64,000 nt of DNA from Ailurus styani (Eukaryota > Chordata > Mammalia > Carnivora > Ailuridae). This document shows, piece after piece, positions 21,873 through 34,660 of the stretch. Below the pieces are notes generated by a model that saw only the letters and a program-made list of their open reading frames with translations, did no database searches and had not been told where the DNA came from. Location: the NCBI GenBank assembly GCA_002007465.1, contig LNAC01000744.1, forward strand, positions 395,408 to 459,407, given 5' to 3'. Position 1 is the first letter of the stretch; each line of letters begins with the position of its first letter. The translations under genes were made by a program, and so were the position numbers.

Positions 21873-23459
21873 ATACATGCATTACTAAAGTTAAGAAATG
21901 TTCTAATGTTCTAATGATGAGAACTTCAACTGGTGAACTAAGTTGGGTGGGGAAAGAATATTTCTATTTTCTTCAAATTCAGCATCTGCTCCATCTCTAC
22001 CTTCAGTGTAGGTATTTTTAGGAATGTACATCTTCTGACAAAAATAAGCTGCAGAAAGCAATCCTAAACCAAAAAGGAACCATGTTACAGGAGGGAATGA
22101 CCTGCCCATGTTAGTGCAGATGACTGTTAAGTTTCTCACATCTGCCTCAACCCTGTAAAACAATGGTCTATTCAGGGACTTTCCTCCCTCTCTCTCCTGG
22201 AATTAGTTACCAGTCTGCTTCTTCCTGTTACCTAAGATAAAATCCACTGGGTTCAAGACACATCCAGAAATAATACCCGCACAGACAACATGAGCATCCT
22301 AGGCATCTGAACTGCCCCCAGCACCAAGCTTAGCTCTCCCTTCCCCTCTATCCGCACCCTCCCTACATTTCCTCCCACCTTCTGTTCTCCCTAGTTTCAT
22401 GTCTGTGCCACCCCCCTCCAGAGATCTCTAGAATACCCCGCAGGTTCTACAGGTGTCTCCCAAACACAACACTGGACTGAATCCATTTGGAAGAAAGTTT
22501 TAGCTTCTTAGAGAGGCATTTGTCCTTTCTGCTAAGTAGTTGTCTCTGCTAATATGGACAGAACATTCAAGAAAGAAAAAAATGTCCAAGTGGGGAAAAT
22601 CAAACATTCAATAAAATAAGACACGACGTTTTCCAACAAATATAGTTATTCCTCTACTCAAAACCTCCTACTGAAAGGAGTCACCTTTAGTAATTCACAA
22701 AGCAGTGTTTCTTAGACTTAAATGACATAAAGGTTACAGTTTAAGAGAGAAAATTCTCATGGACATTTCTCTTATTCCCAATTTCCAGTGGCCTCAGTTT
22801 AAGAAGCACTCATCTAAAATAATAAGTTTCTACCTATGCTTAGATGAAATACAGAAGTAGCAACTCAGTGTCTGCTGGCATGTTTATAAAGAAACAAGTC
22901 AGTCATCAAGAAGGCATATATTCCATATTAAAAACTCATTAAGTACCACCAGCTCTACAGATTAAAGAGTATTTGTCTAAAAAGACATAAAAGGTAAAAT
23001 TAGAAAATACTAGGGAACAAATACCTAAGAACCTCTCTTAAAATGGTGACTGTCACATCTGAAATACTGCTGAAAGGTTTAATGATAACCAAGCCTACAT
23101 AACTACTGAACGAACATTCAATGCATTAGCCTTACGGACCATTTGAAGAATTCACTTTTCCTATAAGCATAAGCGTACTTTGCTTAATGAGAAAACTCTC
23201 CAATTCATTTTACTTTTTATTAAATACATAAATACCAAATGTGTTCATTTGAGTTTGCCCATGGGTCCTTATATAACTCCCTCCACAAGCCAAATTCCAG
23301 TCTTAGACAAAACCATTTTTCATGATTTTGGGGTTCAATAGGTGAGGCACAGACTGATAAAAAGGGAGTCAGGTACTAATTACTGGGCCCACTGATGGAG
23401 ATTACTTTACCTTTGAATAGAATGCGACTTTCTCTGTTAAACCCCTCAAGTACATTCTA

Positions 23460-24010
23460 AGGAAAGGCCCATGCTCTGAGACAGGGAACTGACAAATCTT
23501 TCTGAAGGATTATCTGGCCATATCTCTCAAAGATTTTCAATGGGCGCAACTTTGATTTGGCAATTACATTTCCAGAAATTTCTCCTAATACGATAATCTT
23601 GCACACAAACATGTCTGTATCTGCTAGTCCAGTACTGTAAAAACTGCCAGGATCGTGACTACCACCCACCCCACAAGGACTGACTATGTAAAGTTACAGT
23701 GTTGGCATATAACAGAGGAACCATGTGGCCACTAAACAGGGAAATAAAAGATTCTTATTCTTATATTAAGTGAAAAAAAGTGAGTTAAAGAAAGAGAAGA
23801 CAGCAGTATGTTCCCATTGATACTTCAAAACGTAGAAATACAGGAATATACTGGGGCGGGGGGAGTCGGGGAAGATACCAAATATAAACAAAGATTTTAT
23901 TTGAGGAGTAAGATTTAGGAATTGTATTTTTTTTTCCTTTTCTTACTCATATATTTTGCAATTCTTTTTCTATAATACTCATGTGTGTTATTTCTTCAAA
24001 AACCTCATCA
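23460..24010 (+). repeat. Old L1M/HAL1 3' part
   Basis: The wording caattacatttccagaaatt, catgtggccactaaacaggg and tattaagtgaaaaaaagtga matches the 3' portion of old L1 elements. Strongly diverged. Confidence 0.55.
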
Positions 24011-26589
24011 TACCTCTGTGACAAATAGCCTGGATTTTTAAAAAATTCATCTTAAATGTGTTACCTTTTCAAAATTTAAAACCAAATAATTTAAATACCT
24101 GCTGCTCTTTTCCCTTACACACTGGGTTGAGGACCGTTTTGAATTTCTAAGGAAGAAATCATACTTAATACTATGGTCTCTATCACCATGGTTCACCATG
24201 GATATTACCATGCTCCCTAAGCAACATGAAGGTCAATCTTCCCCCAACCACCTGTTAGTTTATTTCAGAAAAACAGAGAAACAATTATTCAGTTACTACA
24301 GAAAGGTCACTGGAACAGTGGGGAAAGGTTATTTAAGGTCAACAAACTCTACAATGTGTAATATGATACAGAATTAAGGCTTCTGAAAACAAGCAATGTA
24401 GGACCCAGGCTTCAGGAGACAAGAGACTCGTCATTCCTCTGGCTTTTCCTAGCTTGTCAAGACTATGACTTAATGTAATCGACCATTTCTCAGAACCAAG
24501 ACAATGCAGGTCAAAATGCTGTCAGCAGACAATAGTCAAGGCCTTTGAACACATTATGTGATTTGTGGGTGGGAGAAGCTCATTTTGCCAGAATACTTTT
24601 GAGAAATCATGACCAGAAGAGTTAGAATCCAGTTGGTCCTGCAGAGGGAATGAACACGTACAGTAACCAGCCACTAGATGTCAGTCTCCCTCAGAACGCT
24701 GTTCATATGTTGCTTATCCTAGTGAAAAGGAAGTCAAGTGGTCTAGACAACTAATTCCTTAAATGGCATTAATTTAAAATAATCTGACCTTTGATTGGGG
24801 TGCTGCACAATAGTTGACAAAAATAAAAACGAAAACCCACTGGAGACTTGCCATCAACCCCAAAAAGCAAGCAGCTGCCCAAAATACAACATTTTAATGA
24901 CTGCACTAAAACACGTACACGACTTCCAGACACTAGAGGGGAAGAAAGGTCCAAATAAGCAGCAAAGTAGGAAATCCATGAAGTCAACATCCAAGTCACA
25001 TCAGCAATCCTAAATCAGGGGAAAGTACTGGTTTCCTTTTTAAAAAATGTTTTAAAGAACCAACAGCATGAAAGACCTATTTTACTTTCTTCCTTTGTTT
25101 CTTTCTCTCTTTTTTTCAAATGAGTTCAGAGTTCTTGATGACCTTCAAGATTGCATTTTTTTTTTCAACTGTGCCGTTTTTTCACAGTTCATTCATGGGA
25201 AGGAGCCCTGAAAGGAATTTCCATTGAAAGGAAAAATGACAGTTCATCACAGGTTGCAAACAGGTGGCTAAAGAACCCCATCCAGCTTAAGACATTATTG
25301 TACTGAACGGATGCTTTAAACTTTAATTGAATTAGGTGCCAACTTTTTTTTAAAAAATTGAGATATTAGATATAAGGCATGAATTTTTAGCTTCTCTTAA
25401 AAAAGTAGAAGACATGGCAGGAGCTCTGGGCCCATGTTCCAATGCACCAACACCAAGGGGACAGAACTGCCCCCTTTGGACCCACACACAGGCGTACTCC
25501 ACTTAGCAACAAGGCCCACCAAGTGCCTTTTATTGCAGTTGGCTTCCTGTATGGTCAAGAGGAATCTGAATTTCTAACTCCTGCTGTAAAAAGCATAGGA
25601 AAAAGGAAGGCTTTTGAGAGGTACTAATAAGATCTGTTTGAACACAGAATGATTTTCATAACAGAAAAAGAAAAGTCCAAACTACCAAAGATGTACTTCT
25701 TCCAAGATAACCCCACAAGCATAAGCACTAAATATCTACTGAGAGAGATGTGCAAAATTAAACAGTCTTGCCCAACCCATTCAACCAGATTCCCATAGTC
25801 CCAGCACAAATGTCAGTAGGACCCTGGGTCATCACAATGGTTGGGGAAGGTGGCGGTCACTACTGATGCTCAGTGCAGAGAAGCCAGGGATGCTGGATGC
25901 CCTGAAATGCAGGGTACAATCCTGTGTAAGGATACAGCATCCTTCATCTTGTATAGTTGTATGTCTGGTTGACATTTACATGGGTTAAAAGGCTGTCTGC
26001 AATTTCTGTGTCTAGTTCCTAACTCCACTTTACATATCAACACAAAGCATAGTTTGATATGGTTTAATTACCATTAATACATTTACCCAAAATGCAAGTG
26101 CTATTTAATAAAGGGAGGAGTGTACTTTGCATTCTTTGTAACACTACCAATATCTGCTGACCATTTTGGAAAATTACTTACAAAAAACATGCTTTTTAGC
26201 AGCAGTATTACACACCTACCTGAGTCATAGTCTTTGGCTGCCTCATTCAGAGTTTATACAAATAGGAGTGAGCATTTACTTCCTTAAGTCCCTTAGAGTA
26301 ATCCTGCCCAAGCATTAACTAAAGCACACGATTATAAGATTTATTACTTTCCTCTTATTTTTCCTTTATAATTCATTTTTAAAAAACTGGTGTCTTCAGA
26401 GGTTGTATTATTTATGAATGTTATTTCCTGTTCATAGAGTTACATAGTATTTTCTATTAGGAGGGAGTCTACTGAGGTTGAGAATGCCTGCCCTAAAATC
26501 ATGAAAATATGATGCAATTCCTGAAGTATTCAAAGCAACCTATTTGCTTCTGTTTTCTCTTCTTCTCCTATCTTCTGACTCCCACAGAT

Positions 26590-26855
26590 GCCTCAGACTG
26601 AGGCTTGGCACTTCTTCTTCCTCCAAGAAGCCCTCCCTGACTACCACATCACCCATACTTATTCACAGAAATGGATTTGTGTCCCCCTTCTAGGTGTTCC
26701 CACAGCCTCCCAGGTGCTTTTAGGTTCACCCTGCAATAGTACTTGCCACACTGTCTTGTCACCACCTCTTTATTCCTTAATAACTCTTGAGCTCCCAGAG
26801 GGTTCAGATGCTATCACAGTTTTATCCTGATTACCTAGCACAGTGCTCCTCCATT
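26590..26855 (+). repeat. L2 LINE 3' end
   Basis: Sense L2 wording: ctccaagaagccctccctga, gccacactgtcttgtcacca, ttgagctcccagagggttca, and a final acctagcacagtgctcc. It meets an opposite L2 end at about 26845-26860. Confidence 0.8.
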
Positions 26856-27330
26856 CAACAAATATTTCTTGAGCATATACTATGTGCCAGATACTATCAC
26901 AGGCACTGGGGACACAGTGATGAAAAAGCCAGCCATTTCTTCTCATCTTGTGGGACTGTCATTCTAATGTATGAAAGAGGATAATTAAGGGAATACTAAG
27001 TATAATTGCAGACTATCATCAGTGCTGAGAAAAAGAGAGTGTTGCAGTGGAGGAAAGTTGGCAGGGCATTGCTGAGATAAGGAGATGAGAAGAAACATCG
27101 CTGAGATAACACTTCAACAGAGACATGAAGGAGGTGTAGGTCTTCACTCAGGAAGAGTCAGGAGAAGAATGTTCTAAATTGATAAACTGAAAGCACGAAG
27201 GTAGCAAAATTGTTAAGAGACTATAGTGCTCAAAAAAATGAAGTGAAATAAAGCTACTGGAGCAGAATGAGCGCAGTTCAGAAGGCTCAGAGAAAAAAAG
27301 CAGGTCCAGCAAGGACAACACCCGGATTTC
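26856..27330 (-). repeat. L2 LINE 3' part, opposite orientation
   Basis: Antisense L2 wording: caacaaatatttcttgagca, tatactatgtgccagatact, ggcactggggacacagtgat, then agagacatgaaggaggtgta and ggaagagtcaggagaagaat. It forms a tail-to-tail pair with the L2 at 26590-26855. Confidence 0.8.
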
Positions 27331-28079
27331 ATTTTAAATGAAATGGCAGTGACTACCGGTGTGTTCTCACCCTGCACAAGCTCACTGAGGTTAGGAACCA
27401 GGTTTTTTCATCGGACCTAGAGCACCTAATCCCCATCCAACACAGTATGCGCAGGATCAAGAAGGCCCCCTATGTGAGCCTTCCTTTACCAAATGCAGCT
27501 GGTTGTGACTTTGCCATGTATTAGTCAAGGAGAGCCAGCGTGACAGGTAACCGGGTAAGCTCCATGGTGCTCAAAGATACTCTACGTCTGTAACTATTAT
27601 CACTAAGTCTCAAGACAGACCTTTGTTTTTCATCCTGGTAGCAAGTATCTGAGTGCCTACTACGTGTTGTAGGCATGAGAGAGCCAGCAGTGCACAAACC
27701 TGACACAAATCTGTGCCTGCAAGTAGTTTCCATATGAATGGGAGTAGCCAGGTGATATGCAAAATCCATTAGAAAGATTATGATAAATGACACTGAGAAA
27801 AATAAAGCAAGAAAGGGGAATAGTGCATGGGTTGCAATTTTAATACTACTTCACTAGATATATGTCATGTCCTTCTTCTAAACATCTCAAAGTAATTCCA
27901 CACAAATTAGCCTCACAGAAGAATTAGGTCATCTAGATATTAGACACTAGAAAACGATATCACCATTTTATAGATGGAGAAATACACTTACAGGGGCTCA
28001 AAAACTTGCTCATGATCACAGAGCACATCAGCAGTGGAATAGGCTTGTATGCCAACTTATAGTCAAGATAAATACAGTG

Positions 28080-28320
28080 ATAAAATTTATTAAGCACTTA
28101 TTATATGTTGCAGGCACTGTTCGCGTGCCTTTCATGTTTCATTTCATATAATTCTCACAACAATCTCTTGCTGTGGATATTATTCCTATTCCCATTTTAT
28201 AGGCAGGTAACGAAGGCACCAAAGAGCTGATTAACTTTCCCAAGACCAGCACTGCATGAGTGATGCAGCCAGGATTTGCTTCCAGAGCTTGTGCTCCTAA
28301 CCAGTACTCTAGCTAGTCAT
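28080..28320 (-). repeat. MIR SINE
   Basis: Antisense MIR: taagcacttattatatgttg, caggcactgttcgcgtgcct, ataattctcacaacaatctc, tattcccattttataggcag. It ends about 225 bases from the residue 55-93 exon. Confidence 0.8.
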
Positions 28321-28544
28321 CCCAGAAAGGGGATGCCTAAGAAAACAGTAACTCTCAAAGGATCCCAGGATGACTATGACCTCTCTCTCCTTAGAGTCAG
28401 CTCCCTTTTACCCCTTAATCAAAGAACATAGGAGAGCCCGTGCCCACAGCTAGAGGGTTGCAAAGCTAATCCACTTCACTCAGACAAAACCTAAGTGGCC
28501 ATTCCTAAGACCCTCATCACAGAGAGGTCCCCCGAAATACGTAC

Positions 28545-28660
28545 GTGCAATTTGTTGAGCAATACGGCATCTGTTGTGCTGTTGGCCCCTGGCTTGGCAG
28601 CTTTCCAGAACTGCTTCTGGGCAGAGTAGCGATTCATGGGACATAGCTTAAAGAGGCAAT
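28545..28660 (-). CDS. ITPR1: ITPR1 exon, residues 55 (part) to 93
   Basis: Acceptor CACTTCTAG|AT and donor CAC|GTACGT bound 116 bp: two bases (AT) completing the Asp55 codon, then 38 codons, [10 protein letters not shown] through VLLNKLH. It enters in phase 1 and leaves in phase 0. It is the most upstream exon in the window and codes for the first strands of the suppressor domain and the start of its helical arm. The donor matches the consensus poorly (C at the last exon base, C at intron +4), the weakest of the nine. The open frame runs beyond both splice sites, so the exon edges come from the splice signals and the protein match. Intact. Confidence 0.96.
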
Positions 28661-28784
28661 CTAGAAGTGAAACAAATAAGAATGTTTTTGAGGAAGCATA
28701 TGCATTCAACCTATGAAAAAACATTCTCTAAGTATAAAGTCACAAGGCCCTTTTAGGAACCTCTCCTCTGAATTTTAATCTACA

Positions 28785-28905
28785 CCACCACCACATGAGG
28801 TGCCAGGTGAGGAAACTGAGGCTTTCAGAAAGTAAGTCAATTCATTAGCCGTTGTCACACAGCCAGTTAGCGGCGGAGCTGGGACTCAGAATCTGGGGCT
28901 CTTAA
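28785..28905 (-). repeat. MIR SINE fragment
   Basis: Antisense MIR words: gaggaaactgaggctttcag, ttgtcacacagccagttagc and gagctgggactcagaatctg. Confidence 0.7.
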
Positions 28906-29050
28906 AGCTACCCCATAGTTATCTGCTTTCCTTCATGATGGACAGACAGAAGGACGGACACCCTAGTCATACTCAACAACACAAGCAATTTCATATGTAG
29001 ATACAACTCTCTTCAATCCAACTATGTTAAAAAAAAAAAAACTATAGAAG

Positions 29051-29182
29051 GGGCGCCTGGGTGGCTCAGTGGGTTAAGCTTCCAACTCTTAATTTCAGCT
29101 CAGGTCTTGATCTCAGGGTCATGAGTTCAAATCCCATGTTGGGCTCCATGCTGGGCATGGAACCTACTTAGAAATAAATAAA
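29051..29182 (+). repeat. CAN-SINE, short form
   Basis: Head ggcgcctgggtggctcagtg, ctcaggtcttgatctcag, gttcaaatcccatgttgggc and an aaataaataaata tail. actatagaag before and actagagaag after are a likely target-site duplication (8 of 10). Confidence 0.9.
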
Positions 29183-31542
29183 TACTAGAGAAGTTTTTTT
29201 GCAGGGACCTCTTAGAGCAGTGGTCTCTTGAGCACCATATACAAATGATTCTCGGGGGCAGAAATAAAATATCTGGGCTTGGAGTATAACAGCACAAGCC
29301 CTGGCCCTTCAGTGTCCATGCATCACAATGTGCTTCAGTGTAGGTGTACCTGGGCACAAACAACTTAATATACTGTTTTAGAGAGTAGAACTGGCCCTCA
29401 CACAACAGACTAGTGGCTTCAAAGTATTTCTGCAAAGAAATCCAACCAGCTAAGATAATGGTAGCAAGTAAGAACAGGGAACAATCAACCCTTGTTGAAT
29501 TCCTCACTAGACAAGGAAAATGATGATGATCAAAAAAAAGAAAATGTGAAATCGTCTAGATAATAAACCTGATAAAACCATTTAAAACATTGTCTCTAGT
29601 GATGAGCCTAACCCTATAGCACCTTGGGACCTCACGGTAGGATAATCCTAATAGGATAATCATAATAGACGGGATACTATACTGTTTAATCTTAATCTTT
29701 TCATCAATGTCTACTTTCCTGCTTGTTTTTATAATGTATACAATATATTAGTACAGTAACACATATACAGAACTTCCAAATATATACATAGACATAAAAT
29801 AGGGGTAGACTTGTCAGGTATTGTTGATAGAGACAGGCTACCAAAAAAGTTTAGAAATAATTGTCTAAAAAACTAATACAAAAATTGACATTATTCCCTG
29901 AGAAGTTTACATTTTGACATAGTTAGGTTTTCAAGAGGTTAAGTATTTATGGAGTAAGATTAGTAACTCTGGAATGAAAACCTAGGTCTAGAAAAAAAAG
30001 TATACCCTGAAGTATTTCAGAACGAGCTTCTAAGGATATTCAATCTAATAACCACATACTTATTCTCACCTGTTCACTGAAACAGATTCTCTTAAAGGAC
30101 CTCAAATAGGAAAATACCTAATTATAATCTACACCAAATAACTCTCTCAAAGCAACAAAAATTCATTTGCTATCAAGTACGTAGACACAATGGCTTTGCT
30201 CTAATTCAGATCACTGTTTCGTCTAGGTGGGATCAGTGAATTTTTACAAAGTACTGCACAATCATTTGACACTGTTTAGGAAAAAATATAAAAGATCATT
30301 TAATTGTAGAACCAAAAAGTATTCTCCCCCTTTCTGTAATCTTCTTCACTAAATATTTCTACATAATCACAAGCAGTTATAAGGTAAATATAAAACCACT
30401 GATATCCACCCTTATCAAGAACATAATCCATCTACTCAAAGTTATCATTAGGGCATATGAAAGAGGCCATCTAGAGCTTTAGAAAACAAAGGACACCTCA
30501 AGTAACCTATTAAAAGATAGAGCTGTTATCCCTACCTCCTATGAAAGCCACAGGTCACTGTCATTTACTATATTAATGGCAACTGAATGACATCATTGAG
30601 ACAGTATCCCCACCAGTTTCACCTATGTGAACCCCACACACACACTATTTACCTCGTGAATAAGAGCACACAACCGTGAGACTATTGGTCAGCTTTAACG
30701 GTCCTAGCTTTGACAGTGGACAGAGGTGGGCTGGACAAAGGTGACTTCCTTCATAATCACATGACTCAAAAAAAGGGCATTCAAAATATGAATGCCATCA
30801 CTATTAATATTTGACACAGAACTCACTTCATGGGCCAAATAAGCTAAACAATTTCAAACTTCATCAATAATCGAGTAAAACGGTCTGCTTTTTACCTCCA
30901 ACACACTTCATATGATAATAGCTAAATGGTATGAATTGCAAACAAAAGAATTTAAGTTGGTTCTAGGAACAGTCAGGCTGGAATCATAATGCCAAGGGAT
31001 TAACAAGCAATGGAAAGTACCATCCTACAAGTGTTCATGGGACAGCCAAGTCCAACACTCCACTTAAATAAATGAGCTACAGCACAGGCTCAAAATTTCA
31101 GGTGGCTTTACCTTCATCTAGGATGAGAGTGTTAATTAAGTACTATCATCCACCAAAGCCTTGCCGTAACTTCCACACCAACTCTTTTTCTTGGACAAAA
31201 CAAAGCACTGCATTGGGTTAAGCATATTTACAACCAACCAGCTATGTAAATATAAGAGATGCTAACAAACTAGTAACAGAACCAAATTAGCCTTGCTGAT
31301 TTTGTCCTGTCTTCCCAGTTGCTTAGCAACTGATTCAAAGAGAAAATTAAATTAAGCAATTCAAATGTGATGTTAAACTAACCTTCCAAAATTCTGCAAG
31401 TCAGCGGCTCCACATTGCCCTTTGCTATTTGGATGGCACAGCAGGGCAAAATTAAAGTTCCACTGGATTCGAATACTGTGCTAAGTATAGAAATACACAA
31501 ATACAGGAAATCCAGTAGAAATCCCATATCTGAGAGAATAGA

Positions 31543-31589
31543 GTACGCGTGTGTGTGTATATGTACACACACATACACACACACACACA
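31543..31589. repeat. 47-nt alternating purine-pyrimidine tract
   Basis: gtacgcgtgtgtgtgtatat then gtacacacacatacacacac: continuous purine-pyrimidine alternation, with a GT half followed by its complementary AC half, so it could form a hairpin or Z-DNA. Confidence 0.85.
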
Positions 31590-31944
31590 GTGGTCTGATC
31601 TCACCCCAAAGAAATGCCACAAAGAATACCTTATGTGACAAGTGTTATTTTAGGCCTTTGAAGAATAAACTAAACTAAGCTTTTAAAAAATTACTCCTGA
31701 ATATTCCTAAGCTTTAGCAGATGCCATACTGGGCTAACACAGAAGAAGTTAGCTGAATAGAGGGTTGGGTTATGTGCTGAAGGGCTGAGTGGGCTGGAAC
31801 CCAAACAGAACAGGCCATGGGGGATCTTTTATTGTCTAAACAGCATCCCAGAACTTGGCTGGAAGGAGAAGGGTCAACTGCTTAAAGATGCATTAACTAT
31901 GAAATGAGCACTTGCGGTACACAGTTAAGAGAAGAGGAAGTCAA

Positions 31945-32059
31945 GGGGCACTTGGGTGGCTCGGTTGGTTAAGTGTCAGGCTCTTGATAGTGGCTCAGGT
32001 CTTGATCTCAGGGTCATGAGTTCAGGCCTCACATTGGGAAACAAAAACAAAACAATAAG
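31945..32059 (+). repeat. CAN-SINE, short form
   Basis: ggggcacttgggtggctcgg start, ggtcttgatctcagggtcat, gttcaggcctcacattggg, and a tail of AAAAC units. Confidence 0.88.
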
Positions 32060-32459
32060 AAGGCAAAGGCAAGACGAGCCACGGGTGTTCATGGAGCCCT
32101 CTGCAACAGGGTCCGTGGGGGAGAAAGCAAAGAAGCCCTCTTGGGGGGGGGGGCACCTCAGGGACTAAGTCAGATAATAAAGGCTGCCAGAAGAACAGCC
32201 AAAACCCCACTCCCTGCACACCATCTCCCACCCACATCCCTAGAATTTTGAACTCTAGAGCGAAAGGCTCCTGAGTGCAGACATTTGTCTGTTTGGCATG
32301 CACTCATAACCCAGGGCCTAGGAGTCCAGAAGGAGCGCAGCGATAGTTGCTCAATTAGTGACTACATTGTGCTGCAACCTCTACAGCTCCCCAAGTGATG
32401 ACAGGTATGTCCTCTCAAGACACCTCCAGTTCTAGGCCCCCGGGAATCAATCTGCTGAC

Positions 32460-33190
32460 TCAGTTACCATTTACGAACGTGCCTACTGTGTGCTGGGTGC
32501 AGTACAGGGTGCTGAAAATACAACGCTGAGCCCAGCTCACAGGTTTCTTAATGACAGCAAAAAACTCAAGACACGAGTTGAATGACATCACGTCAAAAGT
32601 ACTGCGGGGGAAAGAATCGTATACCGCCTCAGTGTGGCCACTGTGGAGAAGTGGCCTTTACACAAGGTGGTCAGGAGGGGCACCCCAGGGCAGCGGCATC
32701 TGACAGAGGGCTGAAGGGTGTGAGGGAGCCGCCTTGATCAACATCTGGAGGCAAAGCCTTCCAGGCAAAAGGACTAGCAAGTGCAAAGGCACTGAAGTGA
32801 AAGACATTTTGAAAAGGTTAAAAAAAAAAAATAGGAACGACGGCCGGGAAGGTACTCAGCAACAGGGAGAGTCACAAGAGCTGTGGCCAGAGAAGCAAGC
32901 AGATGCTGCGTCACACAGGGTGATGAAGAGCCTGCGGAGGCATGGAGTTCTTACTCCAGAAGTACTGAGAAGCTACAAAAGGGCTTTAAAGAACCTCCTC
33001 AGGGAGCCTTCTTTTTTGGTGTTGGTGCCTACTAAGAAAGGGAAGGCTAGGGAGGGGTGGATTTGGGGAGAAAAGTAGAAATCAGTCATTTTAACTATGC
33101 TTTATTTGAGATGCCTATGAAACATCCAAGCTGAAATGCTGAGTAAGCCATCCATCAATTAGCAGGTTGGAAATACTGTAGTTATTTAAG
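32460..33190 (-). repeat. L2 LINE, long antisense copy
   Basis: Antisense L2 wording: gtgcctactgtgtgctgggt, then aaagccttccaggcaaaagg, ctagcaagtgcaaaggcact, aagagcctgcggaggcatgg, gagatgcctatgaaacatcc. It may continue weakly to about 33720. Confidence 0.75.
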
Positions 33191-33929
33191 GAGTGAGGGC
33201 GCGGGGTGGGAGGGGGCGCAGAAGAAGGGTGGGGAAGATGAAGAGGAGAGACGTGGAGGCAACCAGCATTACAAATATAACGTAGCTACCCATCTGTGAC
33301 GAGGGAGGGCAGAAAAAAGACCATTCCTCCCCTTTTCCTTCCCCCCAAAAGAAAACAGAAAAACCATCCTCTATGAAACTCAGTTTGATCTTCCCAAGTT
33401 GCAAGAAATGAAGATAGAAAGAGGATGAATGGGGTGGAACTTGATAGATAGAGAGAAGTGAAGCCTGAGTGTCTGCAGAGGGGTACCAGGGAGAAGGAAG
33501 CCAATTTGCCCAGTGGAACCCCGGAAGAGCTGGGGAACCCAGGACGACACAGTGCAGGGCACATCACTGCCCAAGCGGAAGCAAAGACAAAGGGCTCCAG
33601 GGGCTGAGTATGGTGCCGAGGACCAGGAATGACAGACGAGTCCATCCCCCCGCCACAGGGAAACATACTGAAGCTTTCAGAGGCAGACAAGACCAGTACC
33701 TGCTATGAAAGAGTCATGTAAACAAAGAAAAATGAGAGTATTGCTAACTCCGTGGGAAAGCTGCACATTAAAATCTAGTATGTTGGTAGCACAACAGTGA
33801 ACAGTATTTACATAGTCATAAAAATCTAGGACTGAATATTATTTGTCTAGCCAAAAAGAAGTGGTATAACTCTAATGGGAGGGTGGAAGAGGAGCAGAGA
33901 GTGTCGGAAAGCCAGCCTCATCTATAATA

Positions 33930-34660
33930 ATAGGAAGTCAGCAGAAGATATTTATAATAGGTTCATCTAAAGACATCAAGAGATACCCATCATCTAGAAA
34001 TACAGGGGTAAATGCCAGTAGAAAATGTTAAAATATTCTAAATTGTTGCCTCTGGAAAGTGGGAGGCAGGAGGCGTCAGACACGGGACTGTTATTTTTAT
34101 TCTGCATTTTATCAATATTTGAACTTCTTTGAGGCAAAATTCACATAACATAAAAATAACCATTTTGAAGTGAATGACGCAGTAGCATTTAGTACGTTAC
34201 AGTGTTGGACAACCACCACCTCTAACTCATTCCAAAACACTGTCTTCACCAACAAAAGAAAGCCCCATATCTATGAAGTTCATTCCCAGCCCCCAATATT
34301 TCACTTTTTAAAGAATGTGTACCTATCAGTGAAAATGTTTAACTTTTGTAAGCAACCTTTTTGCACTCAAAGGCATCTCAGTTCCTACTTTGTTACCACT
34401 CTGCAAATGAGTGACAAAAGGCAGCAACCTGGATAACGTCACGGATCAGCAGGGATACAGAACCCTTCTGCACTGGTGATGGGCACACAGACTAGCGTGG
34501 CTGCTAGGGATGAATCAGATTTTCTGTAGATACACACAGTCTTAACATGCAACCCAGCAATTCTGCTACTGGGCAGACACCCCAAAGACATGTCTCACAG
34601 GCCTTCAGGTCTCCCACTTGCACTTGAAGGACAAGGTTCCAGGGAAGAGAGCCATGAGAA
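33930..34660. repeat. Cluster of diverged L1M fragments in both orientations
   Basis: 33930-34110 resembles an L1 3' end in the plus direction (attgttgcctctggaaagtg). 34120-34300 reads as an antisense piece (ggcaaaattcacataacata, agtgttggacaaccaccacc). 34440-34660 has plus-strand L1 words (acatgcaacccagcaattct). Borders are uncertain. Confidence 0.5.

Larger units (their letters stand above)
19571..28544 (-). other. ITPR1: ITPR1 intron (8,974 bp)
   Basis: Donor CAC|GTACGT next to 28545; acceptor TACAG next to 19570. It contains two CAN-SINEs (20293-20477, 20728-20830), a long alternating purine-pyrimidine tract, L1 3' ends at 20564-21170 and 23460-24010, MIRs, and an opposed L2 pair at 26590-27330. 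About 24020-26580 and 27340-28075 show no repeat I recognise and no plausible exon. Confidence 0.8.

Noticed and set aside
32734..33078. 114-codon lysine-rich frame
   Set aside because: Lies within an antisense L2 remnant; composition reflects the purine-rich repeat.
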